NCBI GenBank assembly: GCA_023227825.1
Contig: JALOCJ010000015.1
Location: 1 to 23,143 of the forward strand
From: Candidatus Cloacimonas sp.
Lineage (GTDB): Bacteria; Cloacimonadota; Cloacimonadia; Cloacimonadales; Cloacimonadaceae
Length of the DNA: 23,143 nucleotides
Direction of reading: 5' to 3'
Numbering within the stretch: position 1 is the first letter of the stretch; each line of letters opens with the position of its first letter. Below the pieces are notes generated by a model. The model was not told where the DNA came from. It was given only the letters and a program-made list of their open reading frames with translations, and ran no database searches. The position numbers and the translations under genes are program-made. Below, in pieces: positions 15,701 to 23,035 of the stretch.

Positions 15701-18414
15701 GTAAAGTTTTCATTAGTAGCAGTTTCAGTGTATAAAGTTACTGCCAGTTCATTAGAACTAACATCAATTGTTGGAGGAATATAGGCACTAGCAGTAATTT
15801 GTAAATTAATCAGAGGATCGTTTTCAGCGTTACTGGAGATTATTACATTTCCCGAAAAATTACCGACAGTAAGAGAAATAAAGCTTAATAAATAAGTATA
15901 AGTAGTTCTTGCAGGGATATTAAAACTAATAGTATTACGAACAAGAGCTTGGTTATCTGTATTTAGATTATTGCTGCGTGTTGCCTCAGAAACAGTAAAT
16001 CCCTCGGGAGTAGTAATTGTTCCGATAAGAGCTGCATTTCCATAATTCTGGATTGTAAACTGTTGGCTTGAGGATTGTCCAATAGGAATACTGCCAAAAT
16101 CCAGAGATGCTGGAGCTACTGAAATTTGAGGACCATTATCTGCTTGTTCTACAATAAGCTTAATATTCGGGCGGTAGGAAGATGCATCTCCTCCAGAAAA
16201 AACATTGGTCTGATCGCTATAATCATTCCTAATGAAATGATAACCATTTTCTCTTGAAGTATATTGAACTGTTCCGGAAGCATTCCAATTACTAGTAATT
16301 CCAAAAGCTGTATCTACTAAAAGATTATCTATCCCATTCCATAAAAATGGAGTGGAAAAATTATACATATTCCATCCCGTCTGAGTAGGTAAATAATTGG
16401 GATTGGAATAAACCGTCACTAAACTATCTGCATTAACAAAAGTTGAGACATTATTAGCCGTAGTATGTTTTAGTCGCACAATAAAATTAGGCATTGTAAT
16501 TGTTGGTAAACCTGCTATATTAAAGCCGAGCTGAGTTATATATACAGGACCGAAAATGCCTGCCTGATTTAATTCTGCAGCTGTGTAAACAGATTGACCG
16601 TGCAAGCTTTTATAGTAGACATTAATAGGTGAAGCTAATTGATTTCCGGTAACATATGTTCCATTTCCGATAATCGCTTCCGTAACTGGAGAAATTAAAG
16701 CAACAGTTATTTCATCATAAGTTTCATTATTAGAGTTATCAGTTGCCAGAGCTTTGATTACAAAACTTCCTGTAGGAAAACCGGTAGTATTCCATTCCCA
16801 GGAATAAGGAGATGAATAATCTGTGTTACGCAGGGTATTATTAATATAAAACTTTACAGATACGATGCTCCCATTACTGTCTGTAGCATTTGCATTAATG
16901 GTGATATTAGAATTGAGCGGATAAGAAGCATTATTTACAGGAGCAGTAATAGTGCAAGAAGGCATACCATCCAAAATAGTATTTAATGCGGCATTGGCAT
17001 TAACCATTCCATAGCCGGTATATCTATCCCAACCTGCTCCTCCATCTATAGTCATATCAGTTGCGGTAGAAGTAAGCTTGGAAAACACTTGAGCGGGAGT
17101 TAAAGATGGGTCTTTGGAAAGTAGTAATGCAGCAACTCCTGCTGCATAAGGTGTGGCACAGGAAGTTCCATTAAACCAAAGATAATAATCTCCGCTTGTA
17201 TTATAACCATTTCCTGTTCCAGTAAGGTCTGTAGCAGGTAAAATTGTCGGTGCCATAATATCCACAGCATTTTTATTGTTTTGAGAGTTTGCTCCATAAT
17301 TTGAACCCCACCAATATTCTCCATCGGAGGATGAGGCACTTTTTCTTTGACCCGTGGGACTAGCAGCACCAACACTAATTACAGATGTTTCATTAGCAGG
17401 ATAAGATATTGTAGGATTATCTTCGTTACCGGTAGCGGCAAATAATACTACACCAGAATTATAGGCGTAATTCAAAGCGGCATCCGTAGAAGGAGAATCA
17501 CCTTCTGCTACATCTGTTGCCCCTAAACTCATGCTGGCAATATCAGCATTATGATCAGCTGCATAAGTTAAAGCGTTTTCAATAGCAGTAAAATACATAT
17601 CCCCATTGGAATCGGCAACTTTCAAAGGCATAACACTGCAGCCACCAGCAATTCCTGTAATACCTAAGGAGTTATTCGCTTTGGCTGTAGCAATTCCAGA
17701 ACAGGCAGTTCCATGACCAGGATCAGCACTATCGTCCATTGGATTACTGTCATTATCTCCAAAATCATATCCTGTTACTAATCTCAAATCGGGATGGGAA
17801 GTATCTACTCCGGTATCAATAATAGCAATTATGATGCTGGCTGAACCATAACTCTGGCTTTGATTCCAGGCAAGCTGGGCATCACTATCAAAACCAATTG
17901 TGCCAACTCCTGCTCCAGTATGACCACTTGCAGTATAAGCAGGAAGCTGAGCTGTATTATTATGACCCCAGTTATTGGCATAATAAGTATCATTCGGCAC
18001 TACAGTTGGATAGGCAATATATTCAGGAATTGCCTCTTCAATATAGCGATTGGCTTTAAACTTGGTAATTGCTTCTTCCACGGTTGTTTTGCCATTCAGT
18101 TTCAGTAAAAACCAGCGGTCAAAACCCGTCTGCTTTTCCCAGTTTGTATCTTTTACCTCGCGGTGAGCTTTTATTATTTTAGTGGCTCCTGTTTGAGACA
18201 TCAATTGATCCAATTCGTTGATCCCTGTGTAGGATTTTTCAGCATAAAGCTCTGCAGGAAGATTTGCACGCTTAACAGCCTCAGAGCTTAGTTTTATTTT
18301 TATTCTGTCAGTTGCATAATGCTTTCGGTTTACATCCTTATTCTGCTGTAAGGCAACCGCCATCAGAGAACTAAGTAATAGCAACATTACCAGAACGCTT
18401 AAATGTCTTTTCAT
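12724..18414 (-). CDS. large secreted subtilisin-like (S8) serine protease with adhesin-type modules
   Basis: The 1896-residue protein has a signal peptide (1-22), a propeptide-like region (about 30-145) and an S8 catalytic domain (about 190-480). The triad is Asp200 (IIDTGVDTSHPDL), His234 (GHGTACSG) and Ser418 (NGTSCATP), with oxyanion Asn330 (ATGNE), so it should be active. After it come an Ig-like domain (about 487-575), a beta-sandwich region (578-757), an ASPM/HYDIN-like repeat (764-875), further immunoglobulin-type repeats (about 880-1135), a cadherin-like segment (1138-1226) and a parallel beta-helix (about 1255-1680). A PKD-like (about 1732-1812) and a C-terminal Fn3-like domain (about 1815-1896) close it. 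The beta-helix contains 57-residue repeats with RNTSSTLR. No sorting-signal domain that I recognise ends the protein. GGAG lies 8 nt before the ATG, and a strong promoter precedes it. It is probably surface-exposed or secreted for protein degradation. Confidence 0.93.
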   Translation of the reverse strand: MKRHLSVLVMLLLLSSLMAVALQQNKDVNRKHYATDRIKIKLSSEAVKRANLPAELYAEKSYTGINELDQLMSQTGATKIIKAHREVKDTNWEKQTGFDRWFLLKLNGKTTVEEAITKFKANRYIEEAIPEYIAYPTVVPNDTYYANNWGHNNTAQLPAYTASGHTGAGVGTIGFDSDAQLAWNQSQSYGSASIIIAIIDTGVDTSHPDLRLVTGYDFGDNDSNPMDDSADPGHGTACSGIATAKANNSLGITGIAGGCSVMPLKVADSNGDMYFTAIENALTYAADHNADIASMSLGATDVAEGDSPSTDAALNYAYNSGVVLFAATGNEDNPTISYPANETSVISVGAASPTGQRKSASSSDGEYWWGSNYGANSQNNKNAVDIMAPTILPATDLTGTGNGYNTSGDYYLWFNGTSCATPYAAGVAALLLSKDPSLTPAQVFSKLTSTATDMTIDGGAGWDRYTGYGMVNANAALNTILDGMPSCTITAPVNNASYPLNSNITINANATDSNGSIVSVKFYINNTLRNTDYSSPYSWEWNTTGFPTGSFVIKALATDNSNNETYDEITVALISPVTEAIIGNGTYVTGNQLASPINVYYKSLHGQSVYTAAELNQAGIFGPVYITQLGFNIAGLPTITMPNFIVRLKHTTANNVSTFVNADSLVTVYSNPNYLPTQTGWNMYNFSTPFLWNGIDNLLVDTAFGITSNWNASGTVQYTSRENGYHFIRNDYSDQTNVFSGGDASSYRPNIKLIVEQADNGPQISVAPASLDFGSIPIGQSSSQQFTIQNYGNAALIGTITTPEGFTVSEATRSNNLNTDNQALVRNTISFNIPARTTYTYLLSFISLTVGNFSGNVIISSNAENDPLINLQITASAYIPPTIDVSSNELAVTLYTETATNENFTISNLGSLPLTYHISIRESRIFSQKIDNPDKSIEGSTLTLNYTDYEPGTTIDWTFTLCNNSTDTEWLKDVYITFPAGIIVNSATNFTGGSAAMLPDLTSGNGITIHWNGQNPEGWGVIQGGETATAIVNVTILSSFAGDLILPYIIQGDIYGGEPHEINGQIVLSEIIPPVPWLSIEPVQGEIPAGGTAIINVTFSAQGIFTGVYNANLEITSNDPLHPLIILPVSMNVLQPNHPPVINLPESFSFYANESLVVDFTPYISDADNDTLIITCNGANNVIVAIEGSQVNFSATHNWFGTETITFNVFDGIDQSSDIVTINVLLNITTGVIVDSDNLPTTWTIDNSPFNITEPIVIDSTQNVTFEPGIVIQVWNDEPINILGSLSANDVTFAPGFPDLFWGGLAITGTAGTRTESNFINCEILNAINPISIINSNPIINTVYIAPIDTTAIINGTGITVIGVSSPPIENVTILSYKTGIQVIRGEEYLPTEPIIHQLTLRNSSVSPRQEENNTTGIVIEGKSNVIITDVDIKDYDTAVKIENTNPLQSANPSLSHIRIRNTSSTLRNEDKCGIELKGNENAILNDVQIEECTQSIKVENSETTAEATPSLDFIRIRNTSSTLRQEMENIGILVESNTTPVLRDVQIENAETGIQINAGGNIDLKYSLILNCQTGLKNYSTELMPVTRNSFVIEEDEVPPDFLQNCVALSISAIPNLDFSNNTLFGYPKIAIISSSHLNLFNNIVWSNAALNNPLECVNGTYNVTYNDINYGTQVFPGTGNINANPNFVNASELDFALQYNSPCIDAGNPDTEPDPDNTIVDLGRFYYHHTVAFTAPEGPFFVGQPLQFINNSIGHNTPESYATWLLNGNPVSNAYNLDTIINTWGSYNLQLVMTSGPLVDSSSVFPFEVIDETPLSPQNVILESTLDNYVLRWDAVTLSVSNTPITVSNYKIYASEEPYGTYTLYEIVPASSRQINLNLSELGSKRFFRITAEK

Positions 18415-18449
18415 TTTTTTTCTCCAGTTAAAAAAAATACTACTACTAC

Positions 18450-18478
18450 AATATAATTGGAAACACAGATTATGTCAA
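18450..18478 (-). promoter_or_regulatory. sigma70-type promoter of the S8 protease gene
   Basis: On the minus strand TTGACA (18478-18473, perfect) and TATATT (18455-18450, 5 of 6) are 17 nt apart. The predicted start point gives a leader of about 30 nt with a GGAG site. This is the best-matching promoter in the window. Confidence 0.75.
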
Positions 18479-18543
18479 CGATTCTTTTACTCATAAGTCC
18501 AAGAGTATAAATCCACAATTGATTAGTAACCGTTTTTAGCTTG

Positions 18544-18558
18544 CTATCAGAGTGATAG
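18544..18558. promoter_or_regulatory. operator-like inverted repeat between the protease and pyrB genes
   Basis: CTATCA-GAG-TGATAG is a perfect 6-bp dyad with a 3-nt centre. It sits about 65 nt upstream of the protease -35 and about 90 nt before the pyrB start, so it could serve either divergent unit. No regulator gene is nearby. Confidence 0.4.
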
Positions 18559-18590
18559 TGAGTGAAAAAAATACTTGACCAAATTGGCAT

Positions 18591-18619
18591 TTCCCAAGAA
18601 AAGGGAAAAAACCTTTAAT
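18591..18619 (+). promoter_or_regulatory. possible promoter of the pyr operon
   Basis: TTCCCA (18591-18596) and TTTAAT (18614-18619) are 17 nt apart, matching consensus at 4 of 6 and 5 of 6. A better -35 (TTGACC, 18575-18580) has no -10 at the right distance. The predicted transcript would begin close to a small CCAG-CGAG-CTGG hairpin (18625-18636) just before the AAAGGAG ribosome-binding site. Confidence 0.35.
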
Positions 18620-18648
18620 CACAGCCAGCGAGCTGGAAAGGAGAAAAA

Positions 18649-19587
18649 ATGACCTCAAAACCACAATTTACAGGACGCTCACTATTTGACTTGGATGATT
18701 ATTCCCGAGAAGAGATTATGTTCATTCTGGAAGCAGCTAAAGGGATGAAAGAAATCAATTTACGGGAATACAAAAAAATCCCTACCCTTAGAGGTAAAAC
18801 CGTTTGTACTTTATTTGTAGAAAATAGCACTCGCACCAGAATGAGTTTTGAATTAGCTGCCAATCGTTTAAGTGCTGATGTTGTTAGTTTTCAGTCCTCT
18901 ATTTCTTCTTTACAAAAAGGAGAAAGCTTGCAAGATACTGTTTATACTCTTAATGCCATGGGTATAGACCTTTATTGTATTCGGCATAGCAGTCCTGGAA
19001 GTCCTCAACTCGTTAACAAATATTCTGGAAAGCCAGTTATTAATGGAGGAGATGGCAGACATTCACATCCTACTCAAGCACTGCTTGATATTTTTTCAAT
19101 TTGGGAAAAATTAGGGGACCTGAAAAACCTCAAAATTACTATTGTAGGTGATATTTTGAATAGTCGCGTGGTGCGTAGTAATTTAATCGGAATGGGTAAA
19201 TTAGGAGCTAAAGTTACTGTTTGTGGACCTAAAACACTAATGCCAAGCAATATGGAAAGTATTTACGATTGCAGAGTAGAGTTTGATTTGCCACGAGCTT
19301 TAAAAGATGCTGATGTCGTTATGGGCTTAAGAATGCAATTAGAAAGAATGACTGAGGGCTTATTTCCTTCACTGGAAGAATATAGTAAGCACTATGTCCT
19401 TTCTAAAGAGACCCTAAAATATGCCAAAAAGAATGCTTTGATTATGCATCCAGGTCCTATGAACAGAGGAGTAGAAATTTTGCCTGAAATTGCAGATAGC
19501 AATCACAGTATCATAGTTGAACAAGTTGCCAATGGAGTTGCTGTGAGAATGGCTTTAATGTTTTTAATCTTAGGTGGAAAGGTATAG
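18649..19587 (+). CDS. pyrB: aspartate carbamoyltransferase catalytic chain
   Basis: PyrB condenses carbamoyl phosphate with L-aspartate, the first committed step of cytoplasmic pyrimidine synthesis. The 312-residue protein is of normal length and has the signatures ENSTRTRMSFE (about 58-68, phosphate-binding STRTR), the LQKGESLQDT loop (88-97), GGDGRHSHPTQALLD (133-147) and HPGPMNRG (267-274). A GGAG site lies 6 nt before the ATG, next to a small hairpin. It is the first gene of a pyrB-pyrC-pyrK-pyrD operon and ends 13 nt before pyrC. No regulatory PyrI chain is present in the window. In several bacteria this PyrB type forms a complex with the type I dihydroorotase encoded next to it; whether that holds here is inference. 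Confidence 0.97.
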   Translation: MTSKPQFTGRSLFDLDDYSREEIMFILEAAKGMKEINLREYKKIPTLRGKTVCTLFVENSTRTRMSFELAANRLSADVVSFQSSISSLQKGESLQDTVYTLNAMGIDLYCIRHSSPGSPQLVNKYSGKPVINGGDGRHSHPTQALLDIFSIWEKLGDLKNLKITIVGDILNSRVVRSNLIGMGKLGAKVTVCGPKTLMPSNMESIYDCRVEFDLPRALKDADVVMGLRMQLERMTEGLFPSLEEYSKHYVLSKETLKYAKKNALIMHPGPMNRGVEILPEIADSNHSIIVEQVANGVAVRMALMFLILGGKV

Positions 19588-19600
19588 GGAGGAAAAAACT

Positions 19601-20881
19601 ATGAAGACCTTAATTAAGAATGCCAACATCTTCCAAAAAGGTAAATTGATAAAAGGGGAAATTTTAATTGAACGAAAAAAGATTGCTAAAATAGGGGGGA
19701 TAATACATATAACTGCAGATAAAATTATTGATGCTAAAAATGCATGTGTTTTCCCTGGTTTTATAGACCTGCATTCTCATTTACGAGACCCTGGTCAGAC
19801 CTATAAAGAAGATATTGTAACAGGAACTTTAGCCGCTGCGCATGGTGGTTTTACAACTGTTTGTGCAATGCCTAATACAGAACCCGTTACCGATAATATT
19901 GCTTCTGTGGAATACATTCAATTACGGGCTGAAGAACACGGTTCTGCCAAGGTTTATGTGATTGGAGCCATTACTAAACAGTCAGCGGGAGAAGAAATTG
20001 CAGAAATGGCAACGATGAAAGCAGGAGGTATTGTTGCTGTATCTGATGATGGTAAATGTGTGCAGAATGCGCGTATAATGCTATCCTGTATGAAGTATGC
20101 CAGTAACTTTGGTATTCCTGTAATTATTCATCCCGAGGACTATTCCCTGGCAGGAAAAGGACAGATACATTCAGGTAAAGTAGCAACTAAACTAGGTTTT
20201 AGTGGAATTCCGGGTCTGGCAGAAGAAGTTATTATTGCCCGGGATATTATGCTAGCAGAAAGTGCCGGAGCTCAATTACATATAGCTCATATTTCTACAG
20301 AGCGCTCTATAGAACTAGTAAAAAATGCCAAGGATAAGGGTTTACCGGTAACCTGTGAAGTTACTCCTCACCATTTAGTGCTAAATGAAGAAGCAAATTT
20401 ATCTTTTAATACCAATACTAAAATGAAGCCCCCACTGCGTAGTGAAAAAGACCGTCTTGCCTGTATCCAGGCATTGAAAGAAGGAATAATTGATTGTATT
20501 GCTACAGACCATTCTCCTCATGCGGATTTTGAAAAAGAAAGAGAATTTGATCTGGCTCCCTTTGGCATAATTGGTTTGGAGACGGCATTTCCTGTGCTCT
20601 ATAAAAACCTGGTGCAGACGGGACAGATAGACCTAAATCGTTTAATTGAGGCATTAACTATCGCTCCAGCCAAGATCTTGAATTTACCCGGGGGAATTTT
20701 AGCAGAAGGAAAAACAGCCGATTTAACGATTATAGACCTGGAAAAGGAAACTCTTTTTTCAGCAGAAAATATCCTTTCCAAAAGTAAAAATACACCCTGG
20801 CTCAATCAATGGTTTCCTGGAAGGATTATGTGCACTATCTGTGATGGTAAAATAACTTATCTGGATAGTGAAAATGGATAA
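19601..20881 (+). CDS. pyrC: dihydroorotase (type I)
   Basis: PyrC cyclises N-carbamoyl-L-aspartate to dihydroorotate, a zinc-dependent step of pyrimidine synthesis. The 426-residue protein is a TIM-barrel amidohydrolase with His58 and His60 in DLHSHLRDPG, Asp149/150 in VSDDGK, His177 in IHPED, His230 in HIAH and Asp303 in ATDHSPH. All metal and catalytic positions expected for an active type I enzyme are present, unlike the inactive PyrC' forms. I place the start at ATG 19601 behind a strong AGGGAGGA site; an upstream in-frame ATG at 19574 would overlap pyrB and add nine residues of non-family sequence. Its 3' end overlaps pyrK by 8 nt. Confidence 0.96.
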   Translation: MKTLIKNANIFQKGKLIKGEILIERKKIAKIGGIIHITADKIIDAKNACVFPGFIDLHSHLRDPGQTYKEDIVTGTLAAAHGGFTTVCAMPNTEPVTDNIASVEYIQLRAEEHGSAKVYVIGAITKQSAGEEIAEMATMKAGGIVAVSDDGKCVQNARIMLSCMKYASNFGIPVIIHPEDYSLAGKGQIHSGKVATKLGFSGIPGLAEEVIIARDIMLAESAGAQLHIAHISTERSIELVKNAKDKGLPVTCEVTPHHLVLNEEANLSFNTNTKMKPPLRSEKDRLACIQALKEGIIDCIATDHSPHADFEKEREFDLAPFGIIGLETAFPVLYKNLVQTGQIDLNRLIEALTIAPAKILNLPGGILAEGKTADLTIIDLEKETLFSAENILSKSKNTPWLNQWFPGRIMCTICDGKITYLDSENG

Positions 20882-21665
20882 ACCCAAACTCCAGTTTCTG
20901 GAACGGACAATATATTCCCGCGAAGAACTCTGTGGGGATTATTTTATTTTATGGATTTGGGATGAGGCATTGGGGGAAAAATGCCAGCCGGGACAATTCT
21001 TTGAAATTAGAGCTCATTACAGTATTGCCGATGCAGAAGAAACACGCTCTTTGCCCAAACTTTTTAAGCCCATTTCTATTTATGATAATGCGGAAGGGAG
21101 AATTGGTTTCTTCATTAAAAAAGTAGGCAGCGGAACCAATGCTCTCTATAAACTAAAAGCAGGAGACCTTTTAGAGCTTATAGGTCCTTTGGGAAACGGT
21201 TTTCCCTTTGTTACCGGCAGAAGAATATTACTGGTAAGCGGAGGAATTGGCTATCCTCCTTTGTGGTATTTACAAAAGGAACTAATTAAACATAATTTGC
21301 TTTATTGGGTGCATGGTGGTTCAGGACAAAGTGATGTTTTTCCCTGCGATGAGGTTTGGACCGAAGATGGCAGTTTTGGCAAAAAAGGAATGGTTACAGA
21401 AGGAATTAGAAAATTGATTGCGGAGAAGAAGATTGATTTAATATATAGTTGCGGTCCTCTTCCAATGCTGAAAGAATGTGCCAGGATTACCAATAAACTG
21501 AATATTGAACATTATTGTTCTCTGGAAGCATATATGGCTTGCGGCATTGGCGTTTGTTACGGTTGTGCTATTCCTGTTGGTAATGAAAACGACTGGAATT
21601 ATTTAAGGGTATGCAAAGAAGGTCCTGTTTTTAATGCTGGGGAGGTATTATGGAACAAATTCTAA
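20874..21665 (+). CDS. pyrK: dihydroorotate dehydrogenase electron-transfer subunit
   Basis: PyrK passes electrons from the type 1B dihydroorotate dehydrogenase to NAD+ through FAD and a [2Fe-2S] cluster. The 263-residue protein has a flavin-binding region with LFKPISIYD, the GSGTNALYKLKAGD and IGPLGNGF segments, an NAD-binding VSGGIGYPPL loop, and the cluster cysteines C223, C228, C231 and C247 (Cx4Cx2Cx15C). Length and motif order are normal. The start is probably ATG 20874, overlapping the pyrC stop by 8 nt; an in-frame GTG at 20868 is possible. Its 3' end overlaps pyrD by 16 nt, which fits a fixed ratio of the two subunits. Confidence 0.93.
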   Translation: MDKPKLQFLERTIYSREELCGDYFILWIWDEALGEKCQPGQFFEIRAHYSIADAEETRSLPKLFKPISIYDNAEGRIGFFIKKVGSGTNALYKLKAGDLLELIGPLGNGFPFVTGRRILLVSGGIGYPPLWYLQKELIKHNLLYWVHGGSGQSDVFPCDEVWTEDGSFGKKGMVTEGIRKLIAEKKIDLIYSCGPLPMLKECARITNKLNIEHYCSLEAYMACGIGVCYGCAIPVGNENDWNYLRVCKEGPVFNAGEVLWNKF

Positions 21666-22576
21666 ATCCGCTTCAGACATCTTTGGGGCTGCTTACAATG
21701 AATAGTCCTGTTACTGTTGCGTCCGGTACTTTTGCTTTGGAGAACCTGGATTTTATTGATCAGGAACATTTAGGGGCTTATGTCTGTAAAACTATTACCC
21801 GCTATCCGAAAAAGGGAAATCCACCTCCGCGTTTATATGAAACGGAAGCAGGACTGTTGAATTCCATAGGTTTGCAAAATCCCGGCTTGGATAAATTTAT
21901 TGAGGAGGAATTACCTACATTAAAGGAAAAACTTACTGTTCCTTTAATTGTGAGTTTTTCAGGTTCATCTTTTGCGGAATTTGCTCAAATGCTGGAAGCC
22001 CTGGAAAAACAGGAAGGAATTGCTGGTTACGAATTAAATGTTTCCTGTCCCAATGTAGAAAATGAAGGCATCACTTTTGGTATTGATCCTGATGTTGTAT
22101 ATAAACTATGTGCTCTTCTATCACCTTTAACAAACAGGGAACTAATCGTAAAATTAACTCCCAATGTTACAGATATTGGAGTTATTGCCAAAGCAGCTGA
22201 AGATGGAGGTGCTACTGCAATATCATTAATCAATACTATTTGGGGAATGGCAATTGACTATCGGAATGGAAGGTCTATGCTCAAAAAAGGAATCGGGGGT
22301 TATAGCGGAATTGGAATTAAACCCTTAGCTTTAGCTTTAACTTATCGTGCGGCTCAAGCCATAAAAATTCCTCTCATTGCTATGGGGGGAATTTATAACT
22401 GGCAGGATGCCTTGGAGTTTTTTTGGGCTGGAGCTTCTATGATTGCTTTAGGAACAGCCAATTTTATAGACCCTAAAGCAGTGGATAAGATCTATGATGG
22501 CTTAGCTTCCTTTTGTCAAAAAAAGCAAGTGCCTCTAAAAGAAATAGTTGGTAAGGTTAACGGGTTAACAGGTTAG
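21650..22576 (+). CDS. pyrD: dihydroorotate dehydrogenase, class 1B catalytic subunit
   Basis: PyrD oxidises dihydroorotate to orotate on FMN; the class 1B form depends on the adjacent PyrK. The 308-residue protein has Lys47 in VCKTIT, the NSIGLQNPG loop (about 71-79), catalytic Cys133 in NVSCPNV, the LINTIWGMAID segment and the phosphate-binding MGGIYNWQDA and GTANF motifs. A GGAGG site lies 5 nt before the ATG, inside pyrK. Oddly, the last codons (KVNGLTG) and the stop are written in the first units of the downstream 8-nt repeat array, so the natural C-terminus seems to have been replaced or trimmed at the array boundary. The catalytic core is complete, so it should be functional. Confidence 0.95.
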   Translation: MEQILNPLQTSLGLLTMNSPVTVASGTFALENLDFIDQEHLGAYVCKTITRYPKKGNPPPRLYETEAGLLNSIGLQNPGLDKFIEEELPTLKEKLTVPLIVSFSGSSFAEFAQMLEALEKQEGIAGYELNVSCPNVENEGITFGIDPDVVYKLCALLSPLTNRELIVKLTPNVTDIGVIAKAAEDGGATAISLINTIWGMAIDYRNGRSMLKKGIGGYSGIGIKPLALALTYRAAQAIKIPLIAMGGIYNWQDALEFFWAGASMIALGTANFIDPKAVDKIYDGLASFCQKKQVPLKEIVGKVNGLTG

Positions 22577-23033
22577 CAGGTTAGCAGGTTAACAGGTTAG
22601 CAGGTTAACAGGTTAGTAGGTTAGCAGGTTAGTAGGTTAACAGGTTAGCAGGTTAACAGGTTAACAGGTTAGCAGGTTAACAAGTTAGCAGGTTAGCAGG
22701 TTAGCAGGTTAGTAGGTTAGCAGGTTAGCAGGTTAGCAGGTTAGCAGGTTAGCAGGTTAGCAGGTTAACAGGTTAGTAGGTTAGCAGGTTAGTAGGTTAG
22801 CAGGTTAGCAGGTTAGCAGGTTAGCAGGTTAGCAGGTTAACAGGTTAACAGGTTAGTAGGTTAGCAGGTTAGCAGGTTAACAGGTTAACAGGTTAACCCA
22901 TAGCAGGTTAACAGGTTAGTAGGTTAGCAGGTTAGCAGGTTAGTAGGTTAGCTGGTTAGCAGGTTAGCAGGTTAACAGGTTAGCAGGTTAGCAGGTTAGC
23001 AGGTTAGCAGGTTAGCAGGTTAACAGGTTAACC
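22555..23033 (+). repeat. 8-nt tandem repeat array (about 60 units of GGTTAGCA/GGTTAACA)
   Basis: From 22555 the sequence is an unbroken series of 8-nt units: mostly GGTTAGCA and GGTTAACA, some GGTTAGTA, and single variants such as GGTTAACG, AGTTAGCA and GGTTAGCT. By count there are 43 units to 22898, one 7-nt degenerate unit (CATAGCA, 22899-22905), and 16 more to 23033. Units of the AAC type contain the palindrome GTTAAC. All reading frames are closed by frequent TAG, so the array is non-coding except its first three units, which encode the end of PyrD. Confidence 0.98.
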
Positions 23034-23035
23034 CC

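Noticed and set aside
22555..23033. CRISPR array
   Set aside because: Units are 8 nt with no spacers between them, and no cas gene is present.
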